In this document: piece after piece, positions 9,364 to 19,746 of the stretch
Position numbering within the stretch: the stretch's first letter is position 1
Layout of the letters: every line of letters starts with the position of its first letter
Assembly (NCBI RefSeq): GCF_000317225.1
Contig: NZ_AJLL01000104.1
Coordinates: forward strand, 1 to 52,193
From: Fischerella thermalis PCC 7521
GTDB taxonomy: Bacteria > Cyanobacteriota > Cyanobacteriia > Cyanobacteriales > Nostocaceae
Direction: 5' to 3'
DNA: 52,193 bases
Notes under the pieces: generated by a model
The model's database searches: none
What the model was told of the DNA's origin: nothing
What the model saw: only the letters and a program-made list of their open reading frames with translations
Translations under genes and position numbers: made by a program

Positions 9364-11178
9364 TTGACATCAAAACAGTATTGTAAAATAGAAAGAGTAG
9401 GATTCGGAGGACCAGTTCACTGGTCAAAGACGCTTATCGAGACTATTTTCGGTAATCTTCAGGGTTTAAAGTCCAGCCAGCTCAAGCAACTGCAGCGGCT
9501 GTATCACCAACGCATTCCGAGCGATCGCATCACTACGCCGGAGTTTGCCCAGCGTTTGGCAGCTATTAGTACAGAAATCAATCAACCTGTATGTACCTAT
9601 CTCAATCGTCGCGGACAAGTAATCCGTGTCGGGGTAGGTACTCCGCGTCAAACGCAAATTCCACCGTTGGAATTGCCCCGTTACGGTGCGGAACGACTCA
9701 GCGGTATCCGTTGTATCGCCACGCACCTCAAATCAGAACCGCCTAATGAAGCGGCACTGACATCGATGGCATTACAACGGCTTGATGCATTAGTTGTAAT
9801 AAATATTACAGGAACAGGATTTCAAAAACGGGGTGGTGGGGCTACAGGATACGTCAAAGAAGCATATGTAGCACACCTGACATCACAAGAGTCCCGCGCC
9901 TTAATTACCAGTCCTTCTTTGAAGGTAGCAAATGGCAATGTCCCATCCCCAAGTTGGAACGTATCACCACCAATGAGTCTGGATGCACTGGCAAAACAGG
10001 ATTTAATTGATTTAGTAGAAGGACTGGAAGAAGATTTCCGGCGGGAATTTGTCGCCCAAGAAGTAGACACTGACCACGATCGCGCGGTGATAGTTGGAGT
10101 GATGACCGATGATCTGTCATCCCAACAATTCCATGACATCGTGGCAGAATTAGGACGATTAGTGGATACTGCTGGTGGGGAGGTATTGCAGACTTTATGG
10201 CAAAAGCGATCGCGCATTCATCCCCAAACAGTAGTTGGTGAAGGTAAAGTACAAGAAATAGCCCTCACAGCCCAAACTTTGGGAGCTAATCTTGTAGTCT
10301 TTGATCGCGACCTTTCACCTTCCCAAGTCCGCAACCTAGAGACTCAAATTGGTGTCCGAGTCGTTGACCGCACAGAAGTAATTTTGGATATCTTTGCTCA
10401 ACGCGCCCAATCTCGTGCTGGTAAATTACAAGTAGAACTAGCACAGTTGGAATACATGCTGCCACGGCTAAGTGGCCGAGGACAAGCCATGTCTCGACTC
10501 GGTGGTGGTATCGGTACTCGCGGTCCTGGTGAAACTAAATTGGAAACCGAACGACGTGCGATTAGTCGTCGTATTTCTCGTTTACAGCAAGAAGTTAACC
10601 AGTTACAGGCCCATCGAGAACGGTTGCGACAACGGCGACAAAATCGAGAAATTCCTTCTGTAGCTTTGGTTGGTTATACAAACGCAGGTAAGTCTACTTT
10701 ACTGAATGCCTTAACAAATGCCGAAGTTTACACCGCCGACCAATTATTTGCTACCCTTGACCCTACCACACGCCGCTTAGTTGTTCCCCATGCAGCAACT
10801 AATGAACCCCAAGAAATTCTCATTACAGATACCGTAGGTTTCATCCACGAATTACCAGCATCGTTAATGGATGCTTTTCGTGCCACTTTAGAAGAAGTTA
10901 CAGAAGCAGATGCCTTAATACATTTAGTAGATTTGTCGCATCCAGCTTGGTTAAGTCATATTCGTTCAGTAAGGGAAATCTTGGCTCAAATGCCAGTCAC
11001 CCCTGGCCCAGCACTGGTTGTTTTTAACAAAATTGACCAAGTTAGTAGTGAAACTCTAGCTCAAGCAAGGGAAGAATTTCCTCTAGCAGTATTTATTTCT
11101 GCAAGCAAGCGCTTGGGATTAGAAACTCTGCGTCAGCGTCTTGGTCAATTGGTGCAATACGCTACTTCCTCTCGGTAA
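9364..11178 (+). CDS. hflX: GTPase HflX
   Basis: 604 residues from the only canonical-type start near the conserved N-terminus (TTG at 9364). The N-terminal ~200-residue extension (GNLQGLKSSQLKQL onward) is usual in cyanobacteria. Then come the HflX domain with the GGGIGTRGPGETKLETERR motif, a coiled coil, and the G domain: P-loop GYTNAGKST near 437, DTVGFIHELP near 488, NKID near 558. HflX binds and splits stalled ribosomes. The start is uncertain: the TTG also reads as a TTGACA promoter box, and homologues as I recall them begin about 30 residues later, where no ATG, GTG or TTG is present. Confidence 0.93.
   Translation: MTSKQYCKIERVGFGGPVHWSKTLIETIFGNLQGLKSSQLKQLQRLYHQRIPSDRITTPEFAQRLAAISTEINQPVCTYLNRRGQVIRVGVGTPRQTQIPPLELPRYGAERLSGIRCIATHLKSEPPNEAALTSMALQRLDALVVINITGTGFQKRGGGATGYVKEAYVAHLTSQESRALITSPSLKVANGNVPSPSWNVSPPMSLDALAKQDLIDLVEGLEEDFRREFVAQEVDTDHDRAVIVGVMTDDLSSQQFHDIVAELGRLVDTAGGEVLQTLWQKRSRIHPQTVVGEGKVQEIALTAQTLGANLVVFDRDLSPSQVRNLETQIGVRVVDRTEVILDIFAQRAQSRAGKLQVELAQLEYMLPRLSGRGQAMSRLGGGIGTRGPGETKLETERRAISRRISRLQQEVNQLQAHRERLRQRRQNREIPSVALVGYTNAGKSTLLNALTNAEVYTADQLFATLDPTTRRLVVPHAATNEPQEILITDTVGFIHELPASLMDAFRATLEEVTEADALIHLVDLSHPAWLSHIRSVREILAQMPVTPGPALVVFNKIDQVSSETLAQAREEFPLAVFISASKRLGLETLRQRLGQLVQYATSSR
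9410..9425. repeat. Perfect short inverted repeat at the hflX 5' end
   Basis: GACCAGT and ACTGGTC, separated by TC, overlap a GGAGGA sequence that looks like a ribosome-binding site. If hflX translation really begins just downstream, this hairpin would cover the start region and could restrain translation. If the TTG at 9364 is used, it is simply coding sequence. Confidence 0.55.
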
Positions 11179-11726
11179 ATATATAACTTTATCCCATGTT
11201 CAAAATTCTCACTGCTTTAAAACAAAGCTCAGGAGCCATATCATTTCACGTTGCTTATGTAAATGCTCTAGATGTAGAGCGGTTTTATTCGCGTCTCTAC
11301 AAAACTTAATTTGTATCAACCATTTTGTGAACCCAAATTAGGCTAGGTCGAATATAAATATCTACTTTAAAAAAGTCCGCTGATGTGGACTTTTTTTATT
11401 AGTGTGAGTACTGAATTTTGCAATATTAACGGACTTGATATCAACTGATAATTTTTAATCTCGAATTTTTCTTGATATTTATTTGCTTTGTATCTTTATT
11501 AATTAAGTACTTTCACGGGAAGTAAATAATTGAAATATAAATTTTTTATATTTGCATTCATATCTATCAAATTTAAACAACTTTCAAATATATGAATTTG
11601 TCAACAAAATGTGGAAAAAACGGAAGCCAAAAGAACTAATAAACAAGATAATTGATTACGCCATAAAAATGGGGTGCATATGAACAAAGGGATTATTCAT
11701 TGAAAAACTTGCAAGGAATATATACG
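11179..11726. other. Gap of ~550 bp between hflX and the PEP-CTERM gene
   Basis: AT-rich. It holds an imperfect inverted repeat at 11273-11301 (TGTAGAG and CTCTACA arms, related to the 28-bp palindrome near dnaK), the terminator at 11369-11396, and then an A/T-rich stretch that presumably contains the promoter of the next gene. No convincing ORF was seen. Confidence 0.6.
11369..11396 (+). terminator. Rho-independent terminator after hflX
   Basis: A 10-bp perfect stem, AAAAAAGTCC and GGACTTTTTT, with an 8-base loop; the T-rich arm runs on to TTTTTTTATT. The stem is A/T-heavy but the layout is classical. It is 190 bp beyond the hflX stop. Confidence 0.8.
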
Positions 11727-12656
11727 ATGCACAAGCTTTGGGGAAAAATAGTTTTTGGAATATCTACAGCATCACTAGTGGGACTTTATTGTTTAAGCTT
11801 TATGCCTTCAGCCTTAGCAAAAGGCAACGGTAATGGCAACAGTCAAAACAACACTACCACTAGTTCTAATAACGGAGGTGGTAACGGCAACGGTAACAAT
11901 AACAACCAAAGCAACAATACCTCAACTACTACTAGTTCCACTACCACTAGTTCTAATAGTGGTTCTACTCAGTCTCCCAGTAGTACTTCCACTGCTTCCT
12001 CTGACTTTAGTTCTATAGTTTTTAACCTAGATTGCGTTATTTCTGGGACAGTGGGTAATAATAGCTATTCTGGCAGCAACTGTACTAACGCTGGTGTATC
12101 TTTTGGAACGTTAACTATTAAGCAAAACCCTTTTGATTCTACTAAAGTCGATGTAGTGATCGATTTAGCAGGAAATAACGTCCACAAGATTTTGGATGTT
12201 AGTTTAAATTACGACGATAGCAAGTTTCAGAACAATGCTTTTGAGGTGTCGTCATCTTCACCTTATGATGTAAAAAGTTTTAATGTTGCTGAAAACAGTA
12301 TCAAGGCTGGCCCCTATAGTGGGTTAGACTTGAAGATTAGCCCAAAAGCAACTGGCCCAAGCAATGATGGCTTTACAGCTACTATCTCGCTAGATGCTTT
12401 TGATCTCAACCCGGAAGACTTCAATTTTCAAGATCAGCTCAATAAAATATTTGCGGCAGTTCATATAGGTAATTATGGGAATGACCCTGGAGTTTCCGGT
12501 GGTAATTCTATTTGGGTAGGGGCAAGTTCTTATTACAAAGCTCCACCTCCACCAGTAAAAGTACCTGAACCTGGTGTGACAGGCGCTTTAGGTTTATTTG
12601 CTGTAACTACTTTGGGACTGATGAAGAAAAACAAACAGTTTCGTCACCAAAATTAA
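11727..12656 (+). CDS. PEP-CTERM sorting-domain exported protein
   Basis: 309 residues from the ATG at 11727, chosen because AAGGA lies ten bases before it and the signal peptide begins MHKLWGKIVFGIS; an upstream TTG (11700) is less likely. Signal peptide about 1-31, then a ~60-residue linker made almost only of N, G, S and T, a beta-rich domain (about 93-265), a proline bridge APPPPVKVPEP and a C-terminal PEP-CTERM anchor: VPEP, a hydrophobic helix, then KKNK. By family, exosortase cleaves at this tail and the protein is delivered to the surface or extracellular matrix. No exosortase gene is in the window. The linker is encoded by repetitive DNA with a 19-bp direct repeat near 11852 and 11939. 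Confidence 0.88.
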   Translation: MHKLWGKIVFGISTASLVGLYCLSFMPSALAKGNGNGNSQNNTTTSSNNGGGNGNGNNNNQSNNTSTTTSSTTTSSNSGSTQSPSSTSTASSDFSSIVFNLDCVISGTVGNNSYSGSNCTNAGVSFGTLTIKQNPFDSTKVDVVIDLAGNNVHKILDVSLNYDDSKFQNNAFEVSSSSPYDVKSFNVAENSIKAGPYSGLDLKISPKATGPSNDGFTATISLDAFDLNPEDFNFQDQLNKIFAAVHIGNYGNDPGVSGGNSIWVGASSYYKAPPPPVKVPEPGVTGALGLFAVTTLGLMKKNKQFRHQN

Positions 12657-13601
12657 ATTACACTGTTTAATTTTGATGGTTTTAAATAACGTGAGTTGGA
12701 TAGATTTCATGAGACTAACATCCCGCTCTCAAAAAAACTTGGGACGCAGGATGAAAACCCAATTTCACAGTGATCAGTGGTTGAAGCAGTTTACTTACAG
12801 ACAAGTTGATTGCTTATTCTGAGAATATTTATCGAACTCATATTCAATATAGGCTTAGATATGCATTAGCATTTTTAAGCCTATTTTATTTTGTATAATT
12901 ACACCTACTAGATAGTAATATTTCTTGGCTCAGTTTGATTTGTCTACTCTTACATTTGGACAAGTACTATATTTTATAATCCTTATTACTTTCATAAAGC
13001 TGATGTTGTGGATTACAAAAAAAATCATATTTGCAAGTTCTCTCTGCTAAGAGGCTCAAATGTAAGATGCTAAAGGCTAGCTTAGCTCATTACCTCTAGA
13101 TTTATCTAGCGGTAAATACTGAAAATATTTTTTGTGGCTCATAAATTTATATCGGTGCAATTGCTGAGGTTGACTGTACTGAAACTCGAATATTATCAGT
13201 TTGTTACGCTACTAGATGCAATTCAATATAAGTTTTACGGGCTAAGTGTTTGGATGAGCTTGTTACTATTGTTTTAGCAATAAACTCACCAGCAAATGCC
13301 CTTATATAAATTATAAACTATAATGTAAGTTAAATATTTATAGCTATATTTTTAGTTAAATAGTCTTTTGAATTAAGAATATTCGTAGGTATTTGTCGAT
13401 TAAGTTTTACTAAATTGAGAAATCAGATACCCAGATAAAACATTAATTAATTTCATGTATTAAGTTTCTACGATTCACAAAGTCTAAAATTCAAAATATT
13501 AGCCTTGCATCTGCTCTGAATTGACAAAAAACATGATGAAGCACCCAGAGCCAGCAATAACATTCTAAAATTTAAGAATTATTAAATAAAGTTGAGGACT
13601 T
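12657..13601. other. Gene-poor gap of ~950 bp
   Basis: AT-rich sequence with stops in all frames. The only structure I see is the terminator candidate at 12849-12892. A 37-codon frame beginning at 12709 has no family resemblance and is not called. No tRNA-like fold was recognised. Confidence 0.6.
12849..12892 (+). terminator. Candidate terminator downstream of the PEP-CTERM gene
   Basis: Nine-base arms ATAGGCTTA and TAAGCCTAT pair perfectly around a loop that itself can form a TGC/GCA mini-stem, and TTTATTTT follows. It is about 190 bp past the stop codon, so the transcript would have a long 3' tail. Confidence 0.6.
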
Positions 13602-13874
13602 ATGGCTGCAAAAGTAGAAATTTACACTTGGAGTACTTGCCCATTTTGCATCCGTGCTAAAAGCTTACTGAAGAGGAAGGGGGTCGACTTCACAGAGTAC
13701 AACATTGATGGAGATGAGGCTGCACGGGATAAAATGGCTCAAAGAGCTAATGGAAGACGCTCTTTACCACAAATTTTCATCGATAATGTTCACGTTGGTG
13801 GTTGTGATGACATATACGCTTTAGATGCCCGAGGACAGCTAGATAATTTATTAGCTTCCGGCAATAGCGTATAG
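13602..13874 (+). CDS. grxC: Glutaredoxin 3-type (GrxC)
   Basis: 90 residues. The dithiol active site is CPFC (residues 13-16; the family form is CPYC). The cis-proline loop RSLPQIFID and the GGCDD glutathione-binding motif are present. It reduces disulfides and glutathionylated proteins at the expense of glutathione. The glutathione synthetase gene follows 112 bp downstream with no terminator between them, an arrangement common in cyanobacteria and consistent with one transcript. Confidence 0.95.
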   Translation: MAAKVEIYTWSTCPFCIRAKSLLKRKGVDFTEYNIDGDEAARDKMAQRANGRRSLPQIFIDNVHVGGCDDIYALDARGQLDNLLASGNSV

Positions 13875-13986
13875 ATGTAAGAGTTCGATGGTGTTTTGCT
13901 GGGGGCGATCGCAAAACTTGTTTAACCATCAGGGGATAGTCTAAATTAAGTGACTGTGGAATTTGCTGGCAATTGAGGCAGAAAGT

Positions 13987-14955
13987 GTGAAACTGGCTTT
14001 TATTATTGATCCCATCCAGACTCTTGACCCTTGTCACGACACAAGCGTCGCATTAATGGAAGCAGCCCATGTCATGGGACATGAAGTCTGGATAACTCAA
14101 GCGAATTTACTAAGTGTAGTAGCAGGAAAAGCTTGGGCCATTTTAGAACGAGTGGAACTCATGCCTATTGAATTAGTGGAAGGACGCTGGGTAGCAGCAA
14201 GTCCTTGGTACAAAATAGGCAAACGCATTTATGTTTCTTTAGAAACAATGGATGCCGTGTTTATGCGGACAGATCCACCTGTAACAGCTTCCTACCTCTA
14301 TGCCACCTATATTCTGGACTACATTGACCAAAACAAAACCTTGGTAATCAATAGTCCCAGTGGCATCCGAGGGGCAAACGAAAAAATGTATGCCCTCCAA
14401 TTTACTAAGGTAATACCAGAAACCATTGTCACTGCTGATAAACAAACTATCCGAGACTTTGTGGAAGCAAAAGGCACAGCAGTTCTCAAACCACTAGGTA
14501 ATAAAGCTGGTGAGGGAATTTTAATTTTGCAACCGAGCGATCGCAACCTCAATTCCATCATCGAACTCAGTACTCTTCAAGGTCGAGTACCCGTCATGGT
14601 ACAAAATTTTATCCCAGAGGCGAAAGAAGGAGACAAACGGATTATCCTCCTAGATGGCAAACCAATTGGAGCAGTTAATCGTCTTTCTGCTAGTGGTGAA
14701 TTTCGTAATAACATGGCGACTGGGGGTACAGTTGCCAAAACCGAAATTACCCCAAAAGAATACGAAATCTGCTCCGAAGTTGCCAAAATATTACGTAAAG
14801 ATGGCTTAGTTTTTGTCGGTATCGATGTAATTGGTGGCTATCTGACCGAAGTCAACGTCACTAGTCCTACTGGAATACGTGAAATTGACCGATTAGACGA
14901 CACTCGTCTTGGTCATTTGGTTATTCGCTGGGTCGAACAGACAAAAAATTTATAA
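13987..14955 (+). CDS. gshB: Glutathione synthetase
   Basis: 322 residues from the GTG at 13987, chosen because homologues begin MKLAFIIDPI and a GAGGC site precedes it; an upstream TTG at 13963 would add eight unlikely residues. It is an ATP-grasp enzyme, with the N-terminal substrate domain (DPCHDTSVALMEAA), the ATP-binding KPLGNKAGEGI loop (about 174) and the C-terminal NVTSPTGIREIDR metal/substrate motif. It joins gamma-glutamylcysteine and glycine using ATP. The product is the cofactor of the GrxC encoded just upstream. Confidence 0.96.
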   Translation: MKLAFIIDPIQTLDPCHDTSVALMEAAHVMGHEVWITQANLLSVVAGKAWAILERVELMPIELVEGRWVAASPWYKIGKRIYVSLETMDAVFMRTDPPVTASYLYATYILDYIDQNKTLVINSPSGIRGANEKMYALQFTKVIPETIVTADKQTIRDFVEAKGTAVLKPLGNKAGEGILILQPSDRNLNSIIELSTLQGRVPVMVQNFIPEAKEGDKRIILLDGKPIGAVNRLSASGEFRNNMATGGTVAKTEITPKEYEICSEVAKILRKDGLVFVGIDVIGGYLTEVNVTSPTGIREIDRLDDTRLGHLVIRWVEQTKNL

Positions 14956-15521
14956 ATTATTAATATGAATTATGAAATTTTTTAACGTTCATAATTCATC
15001 CTTCCTCTGTAATTTCCCTTGCACCCTGGTAAACCGAAACAATAATTACAAATAATATAGGGATTTACAGTAGCATTCGGTACTAAAATTCAGACTGCCA
15101 GTTAAAAATAGTTGTGTGCTGAAAGACTACAAAAGTTAAACAAGTCTACCATCAACAATAATTATCCCAACTCAAGACGATATTAAGAGACATTGATCGA
15201 CAACCAAAACAAGTGCGATCGCTTTCGTTTTTGACAAACACACTGGGTATTTTAAACAAGCTGACTCTAGCCGAAGCTAATTTCAGTCTTTGGGATGGGT
15301 AGATGAATTGAGTGACTAATTGGCTGTAACAAAAATGGCAACTGAATTGCTGATTCCAATTCCTAGTATTAACTAAGGGAATTAGAAATAATACCAAATA
15401 GGGATAAATAGTGTTATTTGAGATTATTGGCATAGCCTTTTGGCAAAGACTCTCAATCCAAAATCCAAAATCTAAAATCCAAAATTGGTATGAGCAGCCA
15501 GAAAGCCAATCGCTGATCATC
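14956..15521. other. Gap of ~565 bp between gshB and ftsZ (convergent)
   Basis: It holds the 12-bp inverted repeat at 14965-14999 and, at about 15449-15486, a short tandem run of a CCAAAAT-like heptamer of the kind scattered between cyanobacterial genes (a similar run is at 5865-5882). No convincing ORF was seen. Confidence 0.6.
14965..14999. repeat. Perfect inverted repeat after gshB
   Basis: ATGAATTATGAA and TTCATAATTCAT form a 12-bp perfect stem with an 11-base T-rich loop, ten bases after the gshB stop. There is no T-run behind it, so intrinsic termination is doubtful; it may protect the 3' end or be one of the ATGAATTATGA-type dispersed repeats. Confidence 0.65.
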
Positions 15522-16814
15522 TTAATTACGTGGTGGTGTCCGCTTTCGCAGAAAATCAGGAATATCCAACACCGAACCTTTTTCTTTTGGTTCTGGAGTT
15601 TGTGTTGGTGGATTAGGCGCAGGAGGTTGCTGCATTGGTCTTCTTTGTGGTGGCGGTTGTACTACTCGTCCTTGGGTAACGTTAGGTTGTTGTGCAGCTG
15701 GGGCTTCACCAGTAAATCCAGTCGCAATCACGGTAAGTCTCACTTCACCTTGGAGTCTGTCATCAATCACCGCGCCAAAAATAATATTGGCGTTGGGATC
15801 AACCACTTCATAGATTGTTTCAGCAGCAGCATTCACTTCGTGCAGAGTGAGATCGCTACCACCAGTGATGTTAAAGACAACACCCCTAGCACCCTCAATT
15901 GAACATTCGAGCAATGGTGAAGAAATCGCAGCGATCGCTGCTTCTCTGGCTCTAGATTTTCCAGAACCAATACCGATCCCCATCAGTGCTGATCCTGCAT
16001 CGGCCATAACTGCTCGCACATCTGCAAAGTCAACGTTGATCAAACCAGGAATGGTAATAATATCGGAAATGCCTTGTACCCCTTGCCGCAGCACATCATC
16101 TGCATAGCGAAAAGCTTCTTGCATCGGTGTTTGTTCCGGGATAACTTCTAGTAACTTGTTGTTAGGAATGATAATTAGTGTATCTACCCTACTTTTGAGT
16201 CCTTCGATTCCTTGTTCTGCTTGGCTGATCCGGCGGCGTCCCTCAAAGATAAAAGGACGTGTAACTACACCAACAGTAAGAGCGCCCATTTCTTTGGCTA
16301 CTTCTGCCACAATCGGAGCCGCACCTGTACCAGTTCCACCACCCATGCCGGCGGTAATAAATACTAAATCAGCACCATCTAGAGCCGTCGCAATCTCGTC
16401 CCGTGATTCCTCGGCAGCTTTTTGACCAATAGCAGGATTACCACCTGCTCCCAGCCCCCGTGTCAGTTTCTGCCCTATTTGTAGTCGGCTGGGAGCTGCT
16501 GCCAAAGTTAAAGCTTGAGCATCAGTGTTGATAGACCAAAACTCTACTCCACTTACATCTGATGCAATCATGCGGTTAACAGCATTACTACCACCGCCAC
16601 CGACACCAATCACTTTAATGTTGGCGACTCGACCAGGAACAATGTCACCTATTCGGCTTTCTTCACGCTCAATTTTCTTGCTGTCATTATTTTGCCCAAA
16701 GCTCAGCCCTGAATGATTAAACGGATTGGTGGAATTAACAGCCAGTGAGAAAGCAGACTGTCCTGAAGATTGAGAGTTTTTATAGGTAAGTCCTTGGTTA
16801 TTATCAAGTGTCAT
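15522..16814 (-). CDS. ftsZ: Cell division protein FtsZ
   Basis: 430 residues from the ATG at 16814; a GTG at 16859 would add 15 residues. The tubulin-like GTPase has [14 protein letters not shown] near 153 and the T7 synergy loop [11 protein letters not shown] near 256. After a proline/glutamine-rich linker, the C-terminal anchor peptide is [10 protein letters not shown]. About 50 residues precede the conserved GTPase core ([18 protein letters not shown] onward). An N-terminal peptide of this kind is reported in heterocyst-forming cyanobacteria and affects polymerisation there, which supports the taxonomic guess. FtsZ forms the cytokinetic ring. ftsQ lies upstream on the same strand across a 1.1-kb gap. 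Confidence 0.98.
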   Translation of the reverse strand: MTLDNNQGLTYKNSQSSGQSAFSLAVNSTNPFNHSGLSFGQNNDSKKIEREESRIGDIVPGRVANIKVIGVGGGGSNAVNRMIASDVSGVEFWSINTDAQALTLAAAPSRLQIGQKLTRGLGAGGNPAIGQKAAEESRDEIATALDGADLVFITAGMGGGTGTGAAPIVAEVAKEMGALTVGVVTRPFIFEGRRRISQAEQGIEGLKSRVDTLIIIPNNKLLEVIPEQTPMQEAFRYADDVLRQGVQGISDIITIPGLINVDFADVRAVMADAGSALMGIGIGSGKSRAREAAIAAISSPLLECSIEGARGVVFNITGGSDLTLHEVNAAAETIYEVVDPNANIIFGAVIDDRLQGEVRLTVIATGFTGEAPAAQQPNVTQGRVVQPPPQRRPMQQPPAPNPPTQTPEPKEKGSVLDIPDFLRKRTPPRN

Positions 16815-17955
16815 TGGATTCACAAAGGTAGATAAACGACTTTTTAAGGTGCTATTCACCTAAGAGTCAACTATAGTGTGACGCTGCCATCAACAATATG
16901 ACATTGTTCTTTCTTGTTCTCCATACTTCCAACCCTTTCAGGATGAGAGTTAGGAAACTTTGTTATGGGATAAGCCATCAAGGCACCTGTTTGCACAACT
17001 AATTCTAGAGAAGTATACCTACTATTTACCTGAAATTGACCTGTGTAACTTCCACCAGACATTAATATATTCACTGCTTTTTTACCGATTTGACTCGGTA
17101 TACCTTTGGTAACCCCAATAACTTCTGCCTTTTGCTGCTATTGCTTTATATTGGTCATCAATTTTACATCTGTGAGCAGAATTTTTTTCTTCAGTTGCTG
17201 AAAATACTAAATCCATTTGGTATAAAATATTCAACATAAACAAAGAAAAACAATCCCAAAAGCTAGAAATAAATAGATGTAGGTTAACAAATTGCATGGA
17301 TTTAAAGTTTTTAATTATACAATGGTTTAGGTTTAGCGATATTATATACGTAAAATACTGGGCTAATTGTGTTACCTGGCAACACGGGTCATAGCGCGTC
17401 TGTTCTGGGTTAGTGATATGTTTAATAGGATTCACCATTGGGGATAATTGCAACTTAAGACACAAAATTTGTCTTAATAATTTATTTATCAATGCTCAAA
17501 ACAGAAACAACAGAAAATAATGTTTGTTGTGGTTGACTGAGATTTTGAAACATTTGATTGATTTACTGTTTTACTTAACCTTAATTAAAGCACCCACTCG
17601 ACAGGAAATTGTCTAAGGGTGGTTAAAAGTAATACTTTACCCACATAAGTTAGCAGGTAGTAAAAAGAACTTCACTATAGCAAGTATTATGCTAAAATGA
17701 GGAGTAGACAGGTAAAAAATACTTTTAGGCAAGACGCCATAGGTAAACAACCTAACACCTTCCACCCATCATTTAGATGTTAGGCAAATAACCATGAAAG
17801 TTCTTACTGTCTAAAGAGAGGTTTTGCAACTAATCCTCCAATTCAATTAGAAGTTAATGCCGATTTTTACATAGACGTCTCGGAAAACCCAACTTAAATA
17901 GTAAATATATTTTTTTGAACACAAAACTTCTTTGTTGGCTAGGATGAATTTGATA
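16815..17955. other. Long ftsQ-ftsZ intergenic region
   Basis: About 1.1 kb of AT-rich DNA that must contain the ftsZ promoter(s), reading leftwards. Two open frames on the minus strand (16871-17074, 17082-17492) have no signal, motif or codon pattern that I trust. Near 17745-17786 there is an imperfect inverted repeat (CCTAACA and TGTTAGG). Nothing else is recognised. Confidence 0.55.
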
Positions 17956-18819
17956 TCAAACACGCTGATTTTTTTTGGTCTGTTTGGAAATTGGTTTACT
18001 GTTTTTTTGGTTCATTTGTACTAGTAAATGTTCTGGATTTTTCAGATCAATGTACTCTATGTCATTGGGATTGAGTTGTGAGGGTAGATTGCGGATCTGG
18101 GCAAGCACCTTAATTTGTTCTGGTAACTGGGGACTTGGAGTACCAAGATGTACTAAACCTAGTTCTGTTTTTAAAATTAAATTTGTTGGATCTTGCCAAT
18201 CTATTTCCGTTACTTTTAAGGAAGTTTGACTTATCGCTTCATAAAAATCACTCCAGTAGGGACGGTATTGTTCTGGTGATCCGATCACTTTTAAAGTAGG
18301 TAGTTTAACTTTAGAGTTGAGGGAAGTAAAATTCTCTAAAGGTATCCATACGCCATGGGCATCTATTAATCCCATGATTACTTTTGTATTGCCATTTTTA
18401 CTTTTATCTTGTTCTCGGCGTACTTGAGCGATCGCTACTGGTGTTCTTTCCTGAAGTTGGACTACCAATCCAGGAGGAAACAAACGACGACTGACGGTGG
18501 CTTGGGCAATACTTGGCTGCTGCTGTAAAGAACGAGCAATCTTATAAGGTTCAATCCGCCACAAAGATTGAGGATAAGACAGCATCAGTAGAGACTGAAC
18601 CTCCTCGTCTGACAGTAATTGATTTCCTGAAATCACCACATCTTTAGGAGTTTTGAGAACCCAAATAGGTTGAATTGCTATCCACAGCAAACCACCAGCC
18701 AAACTAGTCACAGCAATAGTTCGCCAAATTGCTTGAATAAATTTGATCTGGCGCTTTTTGCGTAACTTCTTACGGCGTCCTGCAAGGATTGTGCGGGAAA
18801 TCGATACTATACCAGCCAT
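17956..18819 (-). CDS. ftsQ: Cell division protein FtsQ (POTRA domain)
   Basis: 287 residues. The basic cytoplasmic N-terminus (RRKKLRKKRQ) is followed by one transmembrane helix (about 31-50), then a POTRA domain beginning VVISGNQLLSDEEVQSLL and a beta domain with the LVVQLQERTPVAIAQVRR signature. It is a bitopic divisome protein that links early ring components to septal wall synthesis. Its C-terminus is lysine- and serine-rich. Its position upstream of ftsZ follows the dcw-cluster order kept in cyanobacteria (murB/murC are expected beyond, but the neighbour here is an intergenic stretch). Confidence 0.93.
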   Translation of the reverse strand: MAGIVSISRTILAGRRKKLRKKRQIKFIQAIWRTIAVTSLAGGLLWIAIQPIWVLKTPKDVVISGNQLLSDEEVQSLLMLSYPQSLWRIEPYKIARSLQQQPSIAQATVSRRLFPPGLVVQLQERTPVAIAQVRREQDKSKNGNTKVIMGLIDAHGVWIPLENFTSLNSKVKLPTLKVIGSPEQYRPYWSDFYEAISQTSLKVTEIDWQDPTNLILKTELGLVHLGTPSPQLPEQIKVLAQIRNLPSQLNPNDIEYIDLKNPEHLLVQMNQKNSKPISKQTKKNQRV

Positions 18820-19206
18820 TCAAACCTCTGCCACACTCTTAATCCAAGTCGTGATTGCACATCTGTAACATTCAATAATTTTAGTCAAAGCTGACTTTCC
18901 AACACTGTACAGCAACAAAAATAAGATTTTAGTAGTTAGCTATTGTACATTCATAAAATTTGGAATTTGGAATTATCTGCAAATCTGGACATTGAACTTA
19001 TGTAGCCTTGTCTTACAGATAATACTCATCACTTCAGCAATAAGACTAAAAATAATTATTGACATTTTGCTAATTATATGTAACGAGCAAAATTCAGAAC
19101 AAAGTGCGAAACCGAAATTATACTCTGATTTTGCATCTGCCAGAGAATTATCTACTATCAAGACTGCTATTAAAACAATCCTTCCTGGATAAACACGCTT
19201 TATGTT

Positions 19207-19323
19207 CATTTGTGTCTGGGAAAAGGTAAAAGATGAAGGCGCACTCGCCAATAGGGTGGTAGAGTGAAATGTTTCTCCCGATTTCTTCACTATCAAGCTT
19301 TCCCCTTTAACCAAAAAGTATTG
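19207..19323. repeat. Left copy of a ~100-bp direct repeat flanking the STAND cassette
   Basis: It shares with 26877-26971, in the same orientation, the ordered blocks CATTTGT, TCTGGGAAAAGGTAA, TGAAGG, ATGTTTCT and TTAACCAAAAAGTATTG. The spacing differs by about 22 bp. The copies are diverged but clearly related. They could be a dispersed intergenic repeat family or scars of the cassette's arrival. Confidence 0.75.
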
Positions 19324-19746
19324 GCTAATAAAGTGTTTACCAGTATAATATTTTACTTTAAAAGAACATTTGTTTTAATTATTGCGAAAAATAAAAATAG
19401 ACATATATACTGTAATCTGGTTGACAAAACATAGTCAAAATAATAACTAGCTCATGAAATAACTGATTAATATACCTCTGTGACTATTTTTGAATACCTG
19501 TTGTCGCTGCTACAACTAAGGGCAAATTTGCTGTCTCGTTTATTTCACGCTAAAACTGGTGCATAGACTTACATTAGTTCACCCGTGAGCAAAATTAGAG
19601 ATTGTCAAAATCTCAACAACAGGTGTAAAAAAGACAGAATACAATCAACCATCAGGGATGATAAAATTCCTACCATGCTACGGACTTACTGATGGCAAAA
19701 CATGCAACAAAGAAGTCTAGTGCATACCTTTATAGGAAGGTAGGGA

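Noticed and set aside
16871-17492. Two minus-strand open frames between ftsQ and ftsZ
   Set aside because: No motif, unusual composition and no ribosome site; likely chance frames in an AT-rich promoter region.
18973-19314. Overlapping open frames on both strands upstream of the ATPase gene
   Set aside because: They overlap each other and the direct repeat, and have no protein-like pattern.
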